From Terriglobia bacterium (GTDB lineage Bacteria > Acidobacteriota > Terriglobia > Acidiferrales > UBA7541): a stretch of DNA of 64,000 nucleotides. The translations under genes were made by a program, and so were the position numbers. Positions 37,247-46,517 of the stretch are shown here, one piece after another (position 1 is the stretch's first letter; each line of letters opens with the position of its first letter). The notes beneath the pieces were generated by a model. That model did no database searches and was not told the origin of the DNA. It saw nothing but the letters and a program-made list of their open reading frames with translations. The stretch lies in contig JAIQFB010000015.1 of NCBI GenBank assembly GCA_020073485.1, positions 1 through 64,000 on the forward strand, given 5' to 3'.

Positions 37247-37564
37247 ATGAAAACGCGAACCGACCGCAGTAGATTCTCTCAGGCCGTTCGGACCTTGGTT
37301 CTCCTGGGATCGGCATCCGCCGCCGTCTTCGCCAGCCCATCGTCGACGCCGCTATCGAGCGCAAAGACACCGCTTTGCTACTGCCATTGCGAGCAGATGA
37401 ATGGAGGAAAGCAGTGCACTAAGATGTGCGAACTGCCGCAATACGAGAATCGCTGGTGGGCCAACTCCTGCCACAAGAAAAGCGCCATGGGGCCAAATGC
37501 ATCCGCGCCGGCTTCCAATTCCGGGTCGCGCAAGACGAATCGCACGGAAGAGGCCATGCGGTAG
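37247..37564 (+). CDS. Small secreted Cys-rich protein
   Basis: This 105-residue product starts with a signal-like segment (TLVLLGSASAAVFASPSS) and has six cysteines in CYCHCEQMNGGKQCTKMC...SCHKK, with a WW pair between. The regular CxC-x5-C spacing suggests a disulfide-bonded or metal-binding secreted domain. The tail is Ser/Asn-rich. I recognise no family. It stands alone between pilT and bioB. Confidence 0.55.
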   Translation: MKTRTDRSRFSQAVRTLVLLGSASAAVFASPSSTPLSSAKTPLCYCHCEQMNGGKQCTKMCELPQYENRWWANSCHKKSAMGPNASAPASNSGSRKTNRTEEAMR

Positions 37565-37815
37565 CCTCTTCTCGATCTTGTCCATCGGGTGAGAACCCCG
37601 CCACGGATGTTGCGCCGCATTTTTGGAATCCACTTCCCAAACGATTGCCACGTCTTGCCTTGCCCCTCCATACTTGAAGTTCACAAAGCCAATTTGTTTG
37701 GATCAAATGTTTGAATCACGAGGAAGGGCATTCGCCGCCAATCTGAGCTAGAATGCATTTTCTGTCGTGGAAGGGTTGCGGCGCACACAACAATGCTTGC
37801 TCTGGAGGAAATCCC

Positions 37816-38805
37816 GTGTCGGTGAATCAGATAGGCGCCTCGGAAAACAAGACAGTTCTGCGTCATGACTGGACGCGGGAAGAAATCCGGAATATCTACA
37901 GGCAACCCCTGCCGAATCTTCTCTACACGGCGCAGACGTTGCATCGCGAATTTCACGATCCCACGCGCGTGCAGTTCTGCCAGTTGCTCTCGGTAAAGAC
38001 CGGAGGATGCCCGGAGGATTGCGCCTACTGCCCGCAAAGCGCGCATTACACGACCGAGGTGAATCGCGGAGGCCTGTTGCCGGTGGATGAGGTGGTGGAA
38101 TTTGCCACGCGCGCGCGCAGCGAAGGCGCGACCCGCCTTTGCATGGGTGCGGCCTGGCGGCACGTGCAGGAGGGCGAGGATTTTGAAGCGGTTCTGGAAA
38201 TGGTTCGCCGGGTATCCAAACTAGGGATGGAAGTTTGCTGCTCGCTGGGAATGCTGGATGAAACGCAGGCGGAGCGCCTGGCGGAAGCCGGCCTGACGGC
38301 TTACAACCACAACCTGGACACTTCGCCGGAGTTTTACGGCCAGATCATCACCACGCGCAACTACGAGGACCGGCTGCGTACGCTGGCGTCAGTACGAAAA
38401 GCGGGCGTTACGGTCTGCTGCGGCGGCATCGTGGGACTGGGAGAGTCGGAAAACGACCGTATTGGCCTGCTGCAGCAGCTTTCCACCCTGCGTCCCCATC
38501 CGGAAAGCGTTCCGATTAATGCGCTGGCGCGCGTTGCGGGGACGCCGCTGGAAAATGTGGAGGCGCTTGACCCGCTGATCTTCGTGCGCACGATTGCAAC
38601 GGCGCGCATCCTGATGCCCGCATCGATGGTTCGTCTGAGCGCGGGGCGCCGCGCGCTTTCGCGCGAAGCGGTGGCGCTATGCTTTCTGGCGGGAGCAAAT
38701 TCGCTCTTCATCGGAGAAAAACTCCTGACCACCCCGAATCCGGAGCCCGAGCAGGATGCGGCCATGCTTCAGGCGCTGGGCCTTGAACCGCTGCAGCTGC
38801 GCTAA
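37816..38805 (+). CDS. bioB: Biotin synthase
   Basis: BioB (329 aa) inserts sulfur into dethiobiotin by radical-SAM chemistry. The 4Fe-4S site is C65/C69/C72 in [13 protein letters not shown], and the 2Fe-2S ligands lie in [15 protein letters not shown] and [12 protein letters not shown] choose GTG 37816 because GGAGG stands ten bases upstream; ATG 37753 would add 21 unrelated residues. It is the first gene of bioB-bioF-bioD-bioA. Confidence 0.95.
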   Translation: MSVNQIGASENKTVLRHDWTREEIRNIYRQPLPNLLYTAQTLHREFHDPTRVQFCQLLSVKTGGCPEDCAYCPQSAHYTTEVNRGGLLPVDEVVEFATRARSEGATRLCMGAAWRHVQEGEDFEAVLEMVRRVSKLGMEVCCSLGMLDETQAERLAEAGLTAYNHNLDTSPEFYGQIITTRNYEDRLRTLASVRKAGVTVCCGGIVGLGESENDRIGLLQQLSTLRPHPESVPINALARVAGTPLENVEALDPLIFVRTIATARILMPASMVRLSAGRRALSREAVALCFLAGANSLFIGEKLLTTPNPEPEQDAAMLQALGLEPLQLR

Positions 38806-38821
38806 CAATATCCACCCGCCG

Positions 38822-40009
38822 ATGAATCCACGCGCCATCAACGAACGCGTCGTTACTGATCGGATCGAGGCCGAGCTCGCTGCTCTGGAATCGTGCGCGC
38901 AGCTTCGGCACCTGGAAACTCCCGGCGGCATCGATCTCAGCTCCAACGATTATCTGGGCCTGGCCACCGATCCGCGCATGAAACAAGCCATCCTGCAGGC
39001 GGTGAATTCCGCGCCGCGCATCGCGTCCACCGGCTCGCGCCTACTTTCCGGGCATGATGAGGCGTGGACCGCGCTGGAAACGGAATTCGCGACCTGGGTG
39101 GGCGCGGAATCGGCGCTTTATTTCACCTCCGGATACGCCGCGAATGTGGGACTGTTGAGCGCCATTCTGCGCACCGAAGACGTGGTTTTTTCGGACAGTG
39201 CCAATCATGCCAGCCTGATCGACGGCATGCGCGTGGCAAAATGCAAGCGAGTCGTCTTTCCCCATCTGGATCTGAATTTCCTCGAAGACGAGCTTCGCCG
39301 CAATCCGTCCGCCGCCGGGGCGCGCGTGATTGTGGTGGAAAGCATTTTCAGCATGGAGGGCGATCGCGCGCCCCTCGCCGAACTAATCGAACTTGCAGAG
39401 CGGTACGGCGCGGAGTTGATCGTCGACGAGGCGCACGCCATCGGCGTGTGCGGCCCCGCGGGCGGCGGCTGTGTCGCGCAGGCTGGCCTTTCCGGGCGCG
39501 TGCTGGCCACGGTGTACACCTGCGGCAAGGCGCTCGCTGCCGCGGGTGCGTTCGTGTGCGGCTCGGGAAAATTGCGCGAGTTTCTGATCAACCGTGCGCG
39601 TACGTTCATCTTTAATACGGCGCTGCCGCCTTATTTTGCCGCGCAAGTCGCCGCGGGAATGCGCCTTGCCGCTGCAGCCGATGCCGAGCGCGCGCAGCTC
39701 GCCGAAAGTGCCGCATTCCTCAGAAATGAATTGCGGCAAAATGGCTTCGACACGGCCGGAAGCGATTCCCAAATCGTGCCCGTGATCCTGGGTGCCAACG
39801 AAACCGCGGTGAAATTTGCCGCGCAGCTTCAGTCGCGAGGGTTTGGCATTCGAGCGATCCGTCCTCCGACCGTGCCGCCGGGCACAGCGCGGCTGCGATT
39901 GTCGCTAACGGCAAAGATTTCCCGGGATACGCTGGCCGATCTGGTTCGCGCCATGGTCGATGCGCGCATCCAGAATTCACCGGAACGTTCCATATCCGCT
40001 CCCCGATGA
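38822..40009 (+). CDS. bioF: 8-amino-7-oxononanoate synthase
   Basis: BioF (395 aa) condenses pimeloyl-thioester with alanine. PLP-fold blocks are clear: DLSSNDYLGLATDPR, GSTGSRLLSG-like IASTGSRLLSGHDEAW, VDEAHAIGVCGPAGGG and the PLP lysine K236 in YTCGKALAAAGAFV. The start at 38822 lies 17 nt after bioB. It overlaps bioD by 4 nt. Confidence 0.94.
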   Translation: MNPRAINERVVTDRIEAELAALESCAQLRHLETPGGIDLSSNDYLGLATDPRMKQAILQAVNSAPRIASTGSRLLSGHDEAWTALETEFATWVGAESALYFTSGYAANVGLLSAILRTEDVVFSDSANHASLIDGMRVAKCKRVVFPHLDLNFLEDELRRNPSAAGARVIVVESIFSMEGDRAPLAELIELAERYGAELIVDEAHAIGVCGPAGGGCVAQAGLSGRVLATVYTCGKALAAAGAFVCGSGKLREFLINRARTFIFNTALPPYFAAQVAAGMRLAAAADAERAQLAESAAFLRNELRQNGFDTAGSDSQIVPVILGANETAVKFAAQLQSRGFGIRAIRPPTVPPGTARLRLSLTAKISRDTLADLVRAMVDARIQNSPERSISAPR

Positions 40010-40644
40010 TCGGCTCCTTCATAACCGGCACGGACACTCACGTGGGCAAAACCGTGCTCTCCGCGCTTCTGGTCGCCGCGCTGGACGGCATGTATTGGAA
40101 ACCGGTGCAAACCGGAACGTCCGAGGGCATGGACCGGGAATCGGTGCGCGCGTGGGCGGGAGTGCCGCAGGAACGAACCTGGCCGGAGCGATACCACTTC
40201 GATCCTCCTGTATCGCCGCATCTAGCGTCGCGCCTCGCGGAAGTTCGGATCGCGCTCGATGCGTTTGAATTTCCGGATGCTCCGGCGGGGTTGCCGTGGA
40301 TAGTCGAGGGCGCGGGCGGCGTGATGGTGCCGCTCAATGAGCGCGACTTAATGCGGGACCTCATGCGGAGGCTCGGTCTTCCCGTGGTCGTGGCCGCGCG
40401 CACGGCGCTGGGAACGATCAATCACACGCTGCTTACGCTAGCGGCGCTGCGCGAAGCGCATTTGCATGTTCGAGGAGTGGTCTTGATCGGTGAAGAAAAT
40501 GCGGAAAACCGCCGCGCCATCGAGCATTATGGGGATATCCGCGTTATCGGCCAGATTCCGATGATCGAGCGGATTCATCGCGCCGCGCTGCTCGAAGTGT
40601 TTGAAAAGCGATTCGATCGCGAGGCGTTTCTCACGGCACTGTGA
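40006..40644 (+). CDS. bioD: Dethiobiotin synthetase
   Basis: BioD (212 aa) carboxylates 7,8-diaminopelargonate with ATP. It has the P-loop FITGTDTHVGKTVLSA, the WKPVQTG substrate lysine, and IVEGAGGVMVPL. The ATG overlaps the bioF stop (ATGA). The family size is normal (about 220). Confidence 0.95.
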   Translation: MIGSFITGTDTHVGKTVLSALLVAALDGMYWKPVQTGTSEGMDRESVRAWAGVPQERTWPERYHFDPPVSPHLASRLAEVRIALDAFEFPDAPAGLPWIVEGAGGVMVPLNERDLMRDLMRRLGLPVVVAARTALGTINHTLLTLAALREAHLHVRGVVLIGEENAENRRAIEHYGDIRVIGQIPMIERIHRAALLEVFEKRFDREAFLTAL

Positions 40645-40656
40645 ATGTGCGCTTTT

Positions 40657-40684
40657 AGTAGGACAGGCTTCAGCCGGTCCTGCT
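40657..40684. repeat. Contracted family A repeat
   Basis: AGTAGGACAGGCTTCAGCC is fused directly to GGTCCTGCT, as if the spacer between the inverted arms were deleted. It lies between bioD and bioA. Confidence 0.7.
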
Positions 40685-40711
40685 AAAACCAGCTAGACCA
40701 CACAAACGATC

Positions 40712-42034
40712 ATGAGCGGATCCAAACTCCATCTCTGGCACCCCTTCACGCACCAGGGCGCGGAACCACCGCCGCCGACGATCCGGCGCGGCCATGGGGT
40801 GTTTCTCGAAACCAAGGACGGGCGCCAGATTCTGGACGCGATTTCGTCGTGGTGGGTGAATTTACACGGGCATTCGCATCCGGCCATCGCGGCGGCCATT
40901 GGCGAACAAGCCGCGCGGCTGGAACACGTGCTATTTGCGGGATTTTCGCACGAGCCGGCGGAAGAATTGGCAATGCGGCTCGGAAAAATCGTTCCCGCGC
41001 CGCTGCGGCACATTTTTTTCTCGGATGACGGATCGACGGCGGTGGAAGTCGCGCTGAAAATGGCCGTGCAATATTGGAGCAACCTCGGGCATCCGGAAAA
41101 GCGGCGCATCGTGGCGCTGGAACATGCATACCATGGCGACACCTCCGGCGCGATGTCGGTGAGCGACGATTCACCGTTTACCAGCGCGTTTTCGCCACTG
41201 CGGATTCCGATGCTGCGGACGCATTCGGCGTATTGCGCGCACTGCCCCGTGGGCCTTACGCGGGCGACGTGCAACATCGAGTGCCTCAATCAGCTGGAAA
41301 CTCTGCTGGCAAAGCGCGGCCACGAAATCGCCGCCATGATTGTCGAGCCGCTGCTGCAGGGCGCGGGCGGAATGATCGTGCATCCCGAGGAGTTTCTAGC
41401 CGGGGTCCGCCGCCTCACCGCCGCTCACGACGTCCTGCTGATTGCCGATGAAGTGCTCACGGGTTTTGGCCGGACGGGAAAGATGTTCGCATGCGAACGC
41501 GCGGGAGTCGTGCCCGATTTCATGTGCGTCGCCAAAGGCCTGACGGGCGGATTTCTTTCGCTCGCGGCAACGCTAACCACCGACCGCGTCCATGAAGGGT
41601 TTGCCGGGAGCGACGCGACGCACGCCTTCTATCATGGGCATTCCTATACGGCCAATCCGATCGCATGCGCGGCGGCCAATGCCACCTTGCAGATTTTTGA
41701 CACCGAGCCGGTATTTCAACGGATTGCCGCGATCGAACGCGTACATGAGGCGCGCCTTCCAGCGTTTGCCTCGGAGCCGTGCGTGAAGGACGTCCGCCAC
41801 ATCGGAACCGTGGCTGCCATCGAGCTGAAAGTCCCGGACGCCGGGTACCTGTCCTCGCTTCGGCCTAGACTGTATGAGTTTTATTTGAGTCGCGGGGTAT
41901 TGCTGCGCCCGCTCGGCAACGTGGTGTACATTTTGCCGCCGTACGTTATTACGCCGGAACAGCTGCACATGGTGTACGACACGATCCAGGATTCGCTGGG
42001 TCTGGTGGCACGGGCTTCAGCCTTTGGGGGTTAG
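40712..42034 (+). CDS. bioA: Adenosylmethionine-8-amino-7-oxononanoate aminotransferase
   Basis: BioA (440 aa) uses SAM as amino donor to make 7,8-diaminopelargonate. Motifs include LWHPFTHQG, ISSWWVNLHGHSHP, the GDTSGAMSV loop, IADEVLTGFGRTGKMFACE and the PLP lysine K275 in VAKGLTGG. The final residues (ARASAFGG) and the TAG stop are encoded by the left arm of the family A repeat at 42005, so the native C-terminus has been replaced or extended. Confidence 0.94.
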   Translation: MSGSKLHLWHPFTHQGAEPPPPTIRRGHGVFLETKDGRQILDAISSWWVNLHGHSHPAIAAAIGEQAARLEHVLFAGFSHEPAEELAMRLGKIVPAPLRHIFFSDDGSTAVEVALKMAVQYWSNLGHPEKRRIVALEHAYHGDTSGAMSVSDDSPFTSAFSPLRIPMLRTHSAYCAHCPVGLTRATCNIECLNQLETLLAKRGHEIAAMIVEPLLQGAGGMIVHPEEFLAGVRRLTAAHDVLLIADEVLTGFGRTGKMFACERAGVVPDFMCVAKGLTGGFLSLAATLTTDRVHEGFAGSDATHAFYHGHSYTANPIACAAANATLQIFDTEPVFQRIAAIERVHEARLPAFASEPCVKDVRHIGTVAAIELKVPDAGYLSSLRPRLYEFYLSRGVLLRPLGNVVYILPPYVITPEQLHMVYDTIQDSLGLVARASAFGG

Positions 42035-42090
42035 TTCAAGCGTGGTCGACCTAGCCGGGACTAACCCCCACTGGCTGAAGCCCGTGCCAC
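42005..42090. repeat. Family A repeat (GTGGCACGGG variant) overlapping the bioA end
   Basis: Arms GTGGCACGGGCTTCAGCC and, inverted, GGCTGAAGCCCGTGCCAC flank GGGGGTTAG / CTAACCCCC. The first arm is read as the bioA C-terminus and stop. Confidence 0.88.
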
Positions 42091-42208
42091 CGGACTCCCC
42101 GCTTGCGAGGGCGGCCTCCGGGACGCTATCCTTTGTCGGCTGTCTCCAGGACGAAAATCAACGTTCTTCAGCGATGGCAGAGCCAGGCCGCGGGCCCTAT
42201 TATTATCC

Positions 42209-42236
42209 GGCGGGCTGCAAGTACAGCCCGCGCCCG
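42209..42236. repeat. Dispersed palindrome, family C
   Basis: Core CGGGCTGCAAGTACAGCCCG keeps the stem with compensating changes (C to G and G to C) relative to the other copies, followed by CGCCCG. Confidence 0.8.
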
Positions 42237-42291
42237 TAATCCAAAGAAGCAGGTTTTGTGGCCGAATGTCAAGAAACACCGCCGAGGGTAT

Positions 42292-42933
42292 GTGATCAAG
42301 TTTTCGTTTATCGGAATGTCCGGCGCCGGAAAGTCTCATTGGGCCGAGAAACTGGCTGGGGCCGGATTTCGAGTGATCCGTGTGGACGATCGCATCGAGG
42401 AAAAACTCGCGCCGGAATTGGCCGGCGGGGGCTACAAAGGGATTGGGGGGGTCGCGGCATGGATGGGATGGCCCAACCAGCCGACCTATCGCGACCGGGA
42501 GCAAAAATATCTGGCACGTGAAGTGGAGTGCATGAACGAGGCGCTCGATGAAATGGAAACCGCGGGTGAAGAAGGAATGATCCTGGATACCACCGGGAGC
42601 GTGGTGTACACGGGCGACGAAATCTGCCGGCGCATGAAGAGCCTGACCGAGGTCGTGTATTTGGAGGCGCCCGCCGCCGAGGAAAGAATTCTGATTGCGC
42701 GATACCTTTCCGACCCCAAGCCCGTGCTGTGGGGCGATCAATTTGTTCCGCGCCCGGGAGAATCGGCGAGTGACACCGTCGCGCGCTGCTATCCCCGGCT
42801 GATCGCGCACCGCAAGAAGCTCTACGAAAAATACGCGCACCGCGTGGTTTCCATCGAGCGGTTGCGGAAGACGAATCCGGACGCGCGCGCATTTCTGGAG
42901 TACATCGACGCGCAGGCGCGGCCCGCGAGATGA
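42292..42933 (+). CDS. P-loop small-molecule kinase, shikimate-kinase-like
   Basis: From GTG 42292 the product is 213-214 residues with the ATP loop FIGMSGAGKSHWAEKLA, then VIRVDDRIEEKLAPEL and LDTTGSVVYTG. The fold suggests shikimate kinase, but the substrate-binding GEExFR and GGG motifs are missing, so the substrate is probably different. Its stop overlaps the thrC start (ATGA). That coupling hints at homoserine or another aspartate-family substrate, which is inference only. Longer frames read upstream repeats. Confidence 0.7.
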   Translation: MIKFSFIGMSGAGKSHWAEKLAGAGFRVIRVDDRIEEKLAPELAGGGYKGIGGVAAWMGWPNQPTYRDREQKYLAREVECMNEALDEMETAGEEGMILDTTGSVVYTGDEICRRMKSLTEVVYLEAPAAEERILIARYLSDPKPVLWGDQFVPRPGESASDTVARCYPRLIAHRKKLYEKYAHRVVSIERLRKTNPDARAFLEYIDAQARPAR

Positions 42934-44237
42934 AATATCGGAGCACACTGCGGCGCAGTCCGGAAGTCAGCTTGCGCGAAGCCGTGCTGCGCGGCTCAGC
43001 GCCCGACGGCGGCCTGTACATGCCGGTGGAAATGCCGCGATTGCCAGCCGATTTTCACGGTCGGCTGGCGAAGCTTTCGTTTCCGGAAATCGCGCAGGAA
43101 GTCGGCGGGCTCTTCACCGGCGGAGAAGTGCCTCCAGCGGTGCTGGCCAGGATCGTTACCGAGGCCTTCAATTTTCCCGTGCCGCTGGTCACGCTGAGCG
43201 AGCGGCTGCACATCCTGGAGCTGTTCCACGGGCCGACTCTGGCGTTCAAGGATTTTGGCGCGCGCTTCATGGCGCGCCTGATGGAATATTTCGTCCAGGA
43301 GTCGGGAAAACAGCTCACCGTCATCGTGGCGACGTCCGGCGATACGGGAAGCGCGGTGGCGCAGGCGTTTCTGGGGCTTCCGGGGATCCGCGTCGTAATT
43401 CTCTATCCTGCCGGGCGCGTCAGCGTCGCGCAGGAAAAACAGCTCACCACGCTGGGCCAGAATATTACCGCGCTGGAAGTGGCTGGATCGTTTGACGATT
43501 GCCAGCGCTTGGCAAAGCAGGCGCTGGTCGATCCGGACCTGGCCGCGAGGATCACGCTCACTTCGGCCAATTCCATCAACATCGGGCGGCTGATCCCACA
43601 GATTTTTTATTACTTTCATGCGGTTGCGCAGCTTCGCTTGCCGGAGATTCCGGCGATATTTGCCGTGCCCAGCGGGAACTTCGGGAATCTGACGGGCGGG
43701 CTGCTGGCCAAGCGCATCGGCCTGCGCGTGCCGCAATTCATCGCCACAACCAACGCCAACGACGTGTTTCCGGAATTCCTACGCAGCGGCAACATGATCC
43801 CGCGGGCCTCGCGGCACACGATTTCCAACGCCATGGACGTGGGAAACCCGAGCAATTTCGCGCGCATCGTCGATCTCTACGACAACGATTTGCAGGCCAT
43901 ACGCCACGACATCTGGGGCTGCAGCTTCAGCGACGAGGAAACGCTTCGCTGCATGCACGATGTCGACCTGCGGCACCAATATGTTCTCGATCCGCACACG
44001 GCCGTCGGGGTGCTCGGCTGGCAATGCTATGCCAAGCAGAATCCGGCGACCACCCAGGGCATCGTCCTGGCCACCGCGCATCCCGCGAAGTTCGCCGAGA
44101 CGGTCGCCCGGGCCACCGGCCTGCGTCCGGAGATGCCCGAGCGCCTGGCGGCGTTCCTGGGCCGCCCGAAAAAATCCATTCCGTTTCCCAACCGGTTTGC
44201 CGAGCTTCAGGAATTTCTACTTTCCACCAACTCCTGA
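42930..44237 (+). CDS. thrC: Threonine synthase
   Basis: ThrC (435 aa) converts O-phosphohomoserine to threonine. The N-terminal RGSAPDGGLYMPVEMP block, the PLP lysine K107 in GPTLAFKDFGARFM, ATSGDTGSAVAQAF and FAVPSGNFGNLTGGLLA are those of the E. coli/yeast-type ThrC. It is the conventional enzyme; a second, divergent threonine-synthase-like gene is at 54637. It overlaps the kinase gene by 4 nt. Confidence 0.95.
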   Translation: MKYRSTLRRSPEVSLREAVLRGSAPDGGLYMPVEMPRLPADFHGRLAKLSFPEIAQEVGGLFTGGEVPPAVLARIVTEAFNFPVPLVTLSERLHILELFHGPTLAFKDFGARFMARLMEYFVQESGKQLTVIVATSGDTGSAVAQAFLGLPGIRVVILYPAGRVSVAQEKQLTTLGQNITALEVAGSFDDCQRLAKQALVDPDLAARITLTSANSINIGRLIPQIFYYFHAVAQLRLPEIPAIFAVPSGNFGNLTGGLLAKRIGLRVPQFIATTNANDVFPEFLRSGNMIPRASRHTISNAMDVGNPSNFARIVDLYDNDLQAIRHDIWGCSFSDEETLRCMHDVDLRHQYVLDPHTAVGVLGWQCYAKQNPATTQGIVLATAHPAKFAETVARATGLRPEMPERLAAFLGRPKKSIPFPNRFAELQEFLLSTNS

Positions 44238-44261
44238 TATCTTTGCCTGCACGGAGAAGAC

Positions 44262-45404
44262 ATGAAACTGCTGGCCGCCATTGCGGGTCTCGTGCTTCTT
44301 TTCGCCACGCTCTGGGATGCGTTTGAGACCATTATTTTGCCCCGCCGCGTGACGAGGTCGTTTCGCATCGTCCGCGTGTTTTATCAGGTCACCTGGAAAT
44401 TCTGGGCCGGCGCCAGCAAAATATTTCGCTCGAAAAAATCGCGCGAGACGCACCTGAGCTATTACGGGCCGCTTTCGCTTCTGATGCTGTTCGCCACGTG
44501 GGCGCTGTTGTTGATGTTCACGTTTGCACTGCTGCACTGGGCCGCGGGATCGGGGATTACGATGTCGGGAACGGCGTCGACATTCCGAACCGACCTGTAC
44601 ATGAGCGGGACGACGTTTTTCACGCTGGGGCTGGGCGACGTCACACCGCGCACTTCCCTGGCGCGCGTGATCACGGTCGCCGAAGCGGGCATGGGCTTCG
44701 GGTTCCTGGCCATTGTGATTGCCTATCTCCCCACGATGTATGGAGCGTTTTCACAGCGTGAATTGAATATTTCATTGCTCGACGCACGCGCTGGCTCGCC
44801 GCCCACCGCCGCCGAACTGCTCCGCAGGCATTCGCATTTCGCCGACAACAAAGTACTCACGCAATATTTGCGCGACTGGGAAATCTGGTCCGCGCAGCTC
44901 ATGGAAAGCCACCTGTCCTACCCGGTGCTCTGTTATTTCCGTTCCCAGCATGACAATCAATCGTGGCTGGCGGCATTCACGGCGGTGCTGGACGTAAGCG
45001 CGTTGATGATCGCGTACGCCAAGGATGAGGCGAAGTGGCAGGCGCAATTAACGTTTGCGATTTCGCGCCACGCCGTGGTGGATTTGTGCGAGGTTCTGAG
45101 AGTCCGGCCCGCGAATCCCTCGCACGACCGGCTTCCGCCGGAAGACGCCGCGGAGGTCCGCGACCTGCTTGTGAAATGCGGCGCAACGGGCAATTGCAAC
45201 GAAGCCGGCGACCTGAAGCTGAAGCAACTGCGGGAAATGTATGAGCCCTACTTGAACGGATTGTCCCTGCGGCTGCTCATGCCCATTCCCTCCTGGGGCG
45301 TGGGCGCAAAGTTCGTGGAGAATTGGAAGCGATCGGCGTGGGGAAAGATTTCATCGGGCCCTTCGGGCCCCGGATCATCGGGCCGCGGATCGGATCATTT
45401 CTGA
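44262..45404 (+). CDS. Two-TM ion-channel-like membrane protein
   Basis: The 380-residue protein has an N-terminal helix, a membrane pair flanking a pore-like T121-LGLGD126 segment (FFTLGLGDVTPRTSLARVI), then a cytoplasmic C-terminal domain. The selectivity filter is GLGD instead of the usual GYGD of potassium channels, so ion preference may differ. The C-terminus is Gly/Ser-rich. A GGAGAAG site precedes the ATG, 24 nt after thrC. Confidence 0.78.
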   Translation: MKLLAAIAGLVLLFATLWDAFETIILPRRVTRSFRIVRVFYQVTWKFWAGASKIFRSKKSRETHLSYYGPLSLLMLFATWALLLMFTFALLHWAAGSGITMSGTASTFRTDLYMSGTTFFTLGLGDVTPRTSLARVITVAEAGMGFGFLAIVIAYLPTMYGAFSQRELNISLLDARAGSPPTAAELLRRHSHFADNKVLTQYLRDWEIWSAQLMESHLSYPVLCYFRSQHDNQSWLAAFTAVLDVSALMIAYAKDEAKWQAQLTFAISRHAVVDLCEVLRVRPANPSHDRLPPEDAAEVRDLLVKCGATGNCNEAGDLKLKQLREMYEPYLNGLSLRLLMPIPSWGVGAKFVENWKRSAWGKISSGPSGPGSSGRGSDHF

Positions 45405-45499
45405 GTGAGAATAGGGGGTCTTTCGACCGGACGAAGGAGTCCCGGGAGACGTTCCGCAGCCCGAAAATAAACTGATCCTGCGGAAAGGAAAATACGAAT

Positions 45500-45694
45500 C
45501 TAACTTTCCGGATCAGGGTCTGAAAAGTTTCCCTGAGGATCGTAAAGGGGGCCGGTCAGCGGTTCCATCAAGGGTTCCGCTTCGGACGGTCCGGCAAGTT
45601 TTTTTTGCGCGCGGCGTTCGGCCTTGGCGCGCTGCTTTTCCTGCCTTTTCATTTCTTTCTGGCGCTTTTGAAATGTCGACTTGGACGTAGCCAT
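45500..45694 (-). CDS. Small basic protein of unknown function
   Basis: The 64-residue product starts MATSKSTFQKRQKEMKRQEK and is rich in Lys, Arg and Gln, with an acidic C-terminal tail (PLYDPQGNFSDPDPES). An AAGGAG site lies seven bases upstream. It looks like a helical nucleic-acid-binding or ribosome-associated peptide of a type often found in this phylum, next to an RRM protein gene. No known function. Confidence 0.65.
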   Translation of the reverse strand: MATSKSTFQKRQKEMKRQEKQRAKAERRAQKKLAGPSEAEPLMEPLTGPLYDPQGNFSDPDPES

Positions 45695-45757
45695 CAGATC
45701 TCCTTAGATCGCGCAGCGATGCGCGCCAAACACAATGCGGGAAGTAGCCGCGGGAAA

Positions 45758-46177
45758 CTACCAGCGCGGCTCGCGAGGCTGCCGGGGGCTGTCGCGATAA
45801 TCTTCGGTCGAGAAACGGCCGCTCTTGGAATTGCCGCCACGGCCGCCACCGCCACCTCGGGGCCGGTCACGATCGCGGTCGCGGTCGAAACCTCCGCCGC
45901 CACCGCCACGCGGTCCGCCGCCTCCCGATGCGGACTTGGGACGAGCTTCGTTCACCTTCAGGTTGCGGCCACCGACTTCTTTTCCGTCGAGGCCGGCGAT
46001 GGCCTTCGCGGCTTCGGCATCATTGGGCATTTCCACGAATGCGAATCCGCGGGCGCGTCCGGTCTCCCGGTCCATCGCGATATGAACGCGTGTAACCTGA
46101 CCGAACGGCTCGAACAGCGCACGCAGTTCCGACTCTGACGTCTGGAAGCTCATGTTTCCCACAAACAAATTCTTCAT
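45758..46177 (-). CDS. RRM-type RNA-binding protein with Gly/Arg-rich tail
   Basis: The ATG at 46177 gives 139 residues. The single RRM has RNP2 in KNLFVGNMSF and RNP1 in RARGFAFVEM. The tail is Gly-rich with RDRDRDRPRGG repeats and RGG-like elements. Bacterial RRM proteins of this layout are commonly cold-responsive RNA chaperones. GAGAG upstream can serve as ribosome-binding site. Confidence 0.92.
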   Translation of the reverse strand: MKNLFVGNMSFQTSESELRALFEPFGQVTRVHIAMDRETGRARGFAFVEMPNDAEAAKAIAGLDGKEVGGRNLKVNEARPKSASGGGGPRGGGGGGFDRDRDRDRPRGGGGGRGGNSKSGRFSTEDYRDSPRQPREPRW

Positions 46178-46202
46178 GTTCGTCTCTCTTTCCATCTATT
46201 TT

Positions 46203-46232
46203 ACAGCGGGCTCCAAGTAGAGCCCGCACCCG
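46203..46232. repeat. Dispersed palindrome, family C
   Basis: GCGGGCTCCAAGTAGAGCCC with flanking ACA and CGCACCCG; an 8-bp stem GCGGGCTC/GAGCCCGC. This is the best-preserved copy, 25 nt upstream of the RRM gene start. Confidence 0.85.
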
Positions 46233-46438
46233 TGGAAATCTGCGTCCCGCGCACATGGTTAACGGCCGGATTCAGATCGCGTCGAGGCGACGTTGAGGAC
46301 CGGATGAAATCATGAGGGGCCTGCGTATTACAGCACCCGGAAGGATAAAGAAGGCAGCCTGCTTCCTTCCAACCCAGTCTAACTATAGCAGAGGTCCGGG
46401 GCATTTCCGAATAGATTTCCTGGGCGGGGGGATCTTCG

Positions 46439-46513
46439 CAGGACTGGCTTCAGCCTGTCGCTTGTTGGATGTGCCGGCAAGGGCACAAACGACAGGCTAA
46501 AGCCTGTCCTACT
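46439..46513. repeat. Dispersed inverted repeat, family A
   Basis: Arms CAGGACTGGCTTCAGCC and, inverted, GACAGGCTAAAGCCTGTCC face each other between the RRM gene leader and the dapD stop; 46178-46517 holds this and the family C copy and nothing else I can identify. Confidence 0.85.
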
Positions 46514-46517
46514 GGGG

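Noticed and set aside
45825-46085. Pro/Arg-rich frame opposite the RRM gene
   Set aside because: It is the antisense shadow of the Gly/Arg-rich tail of the RNA-binding protein.
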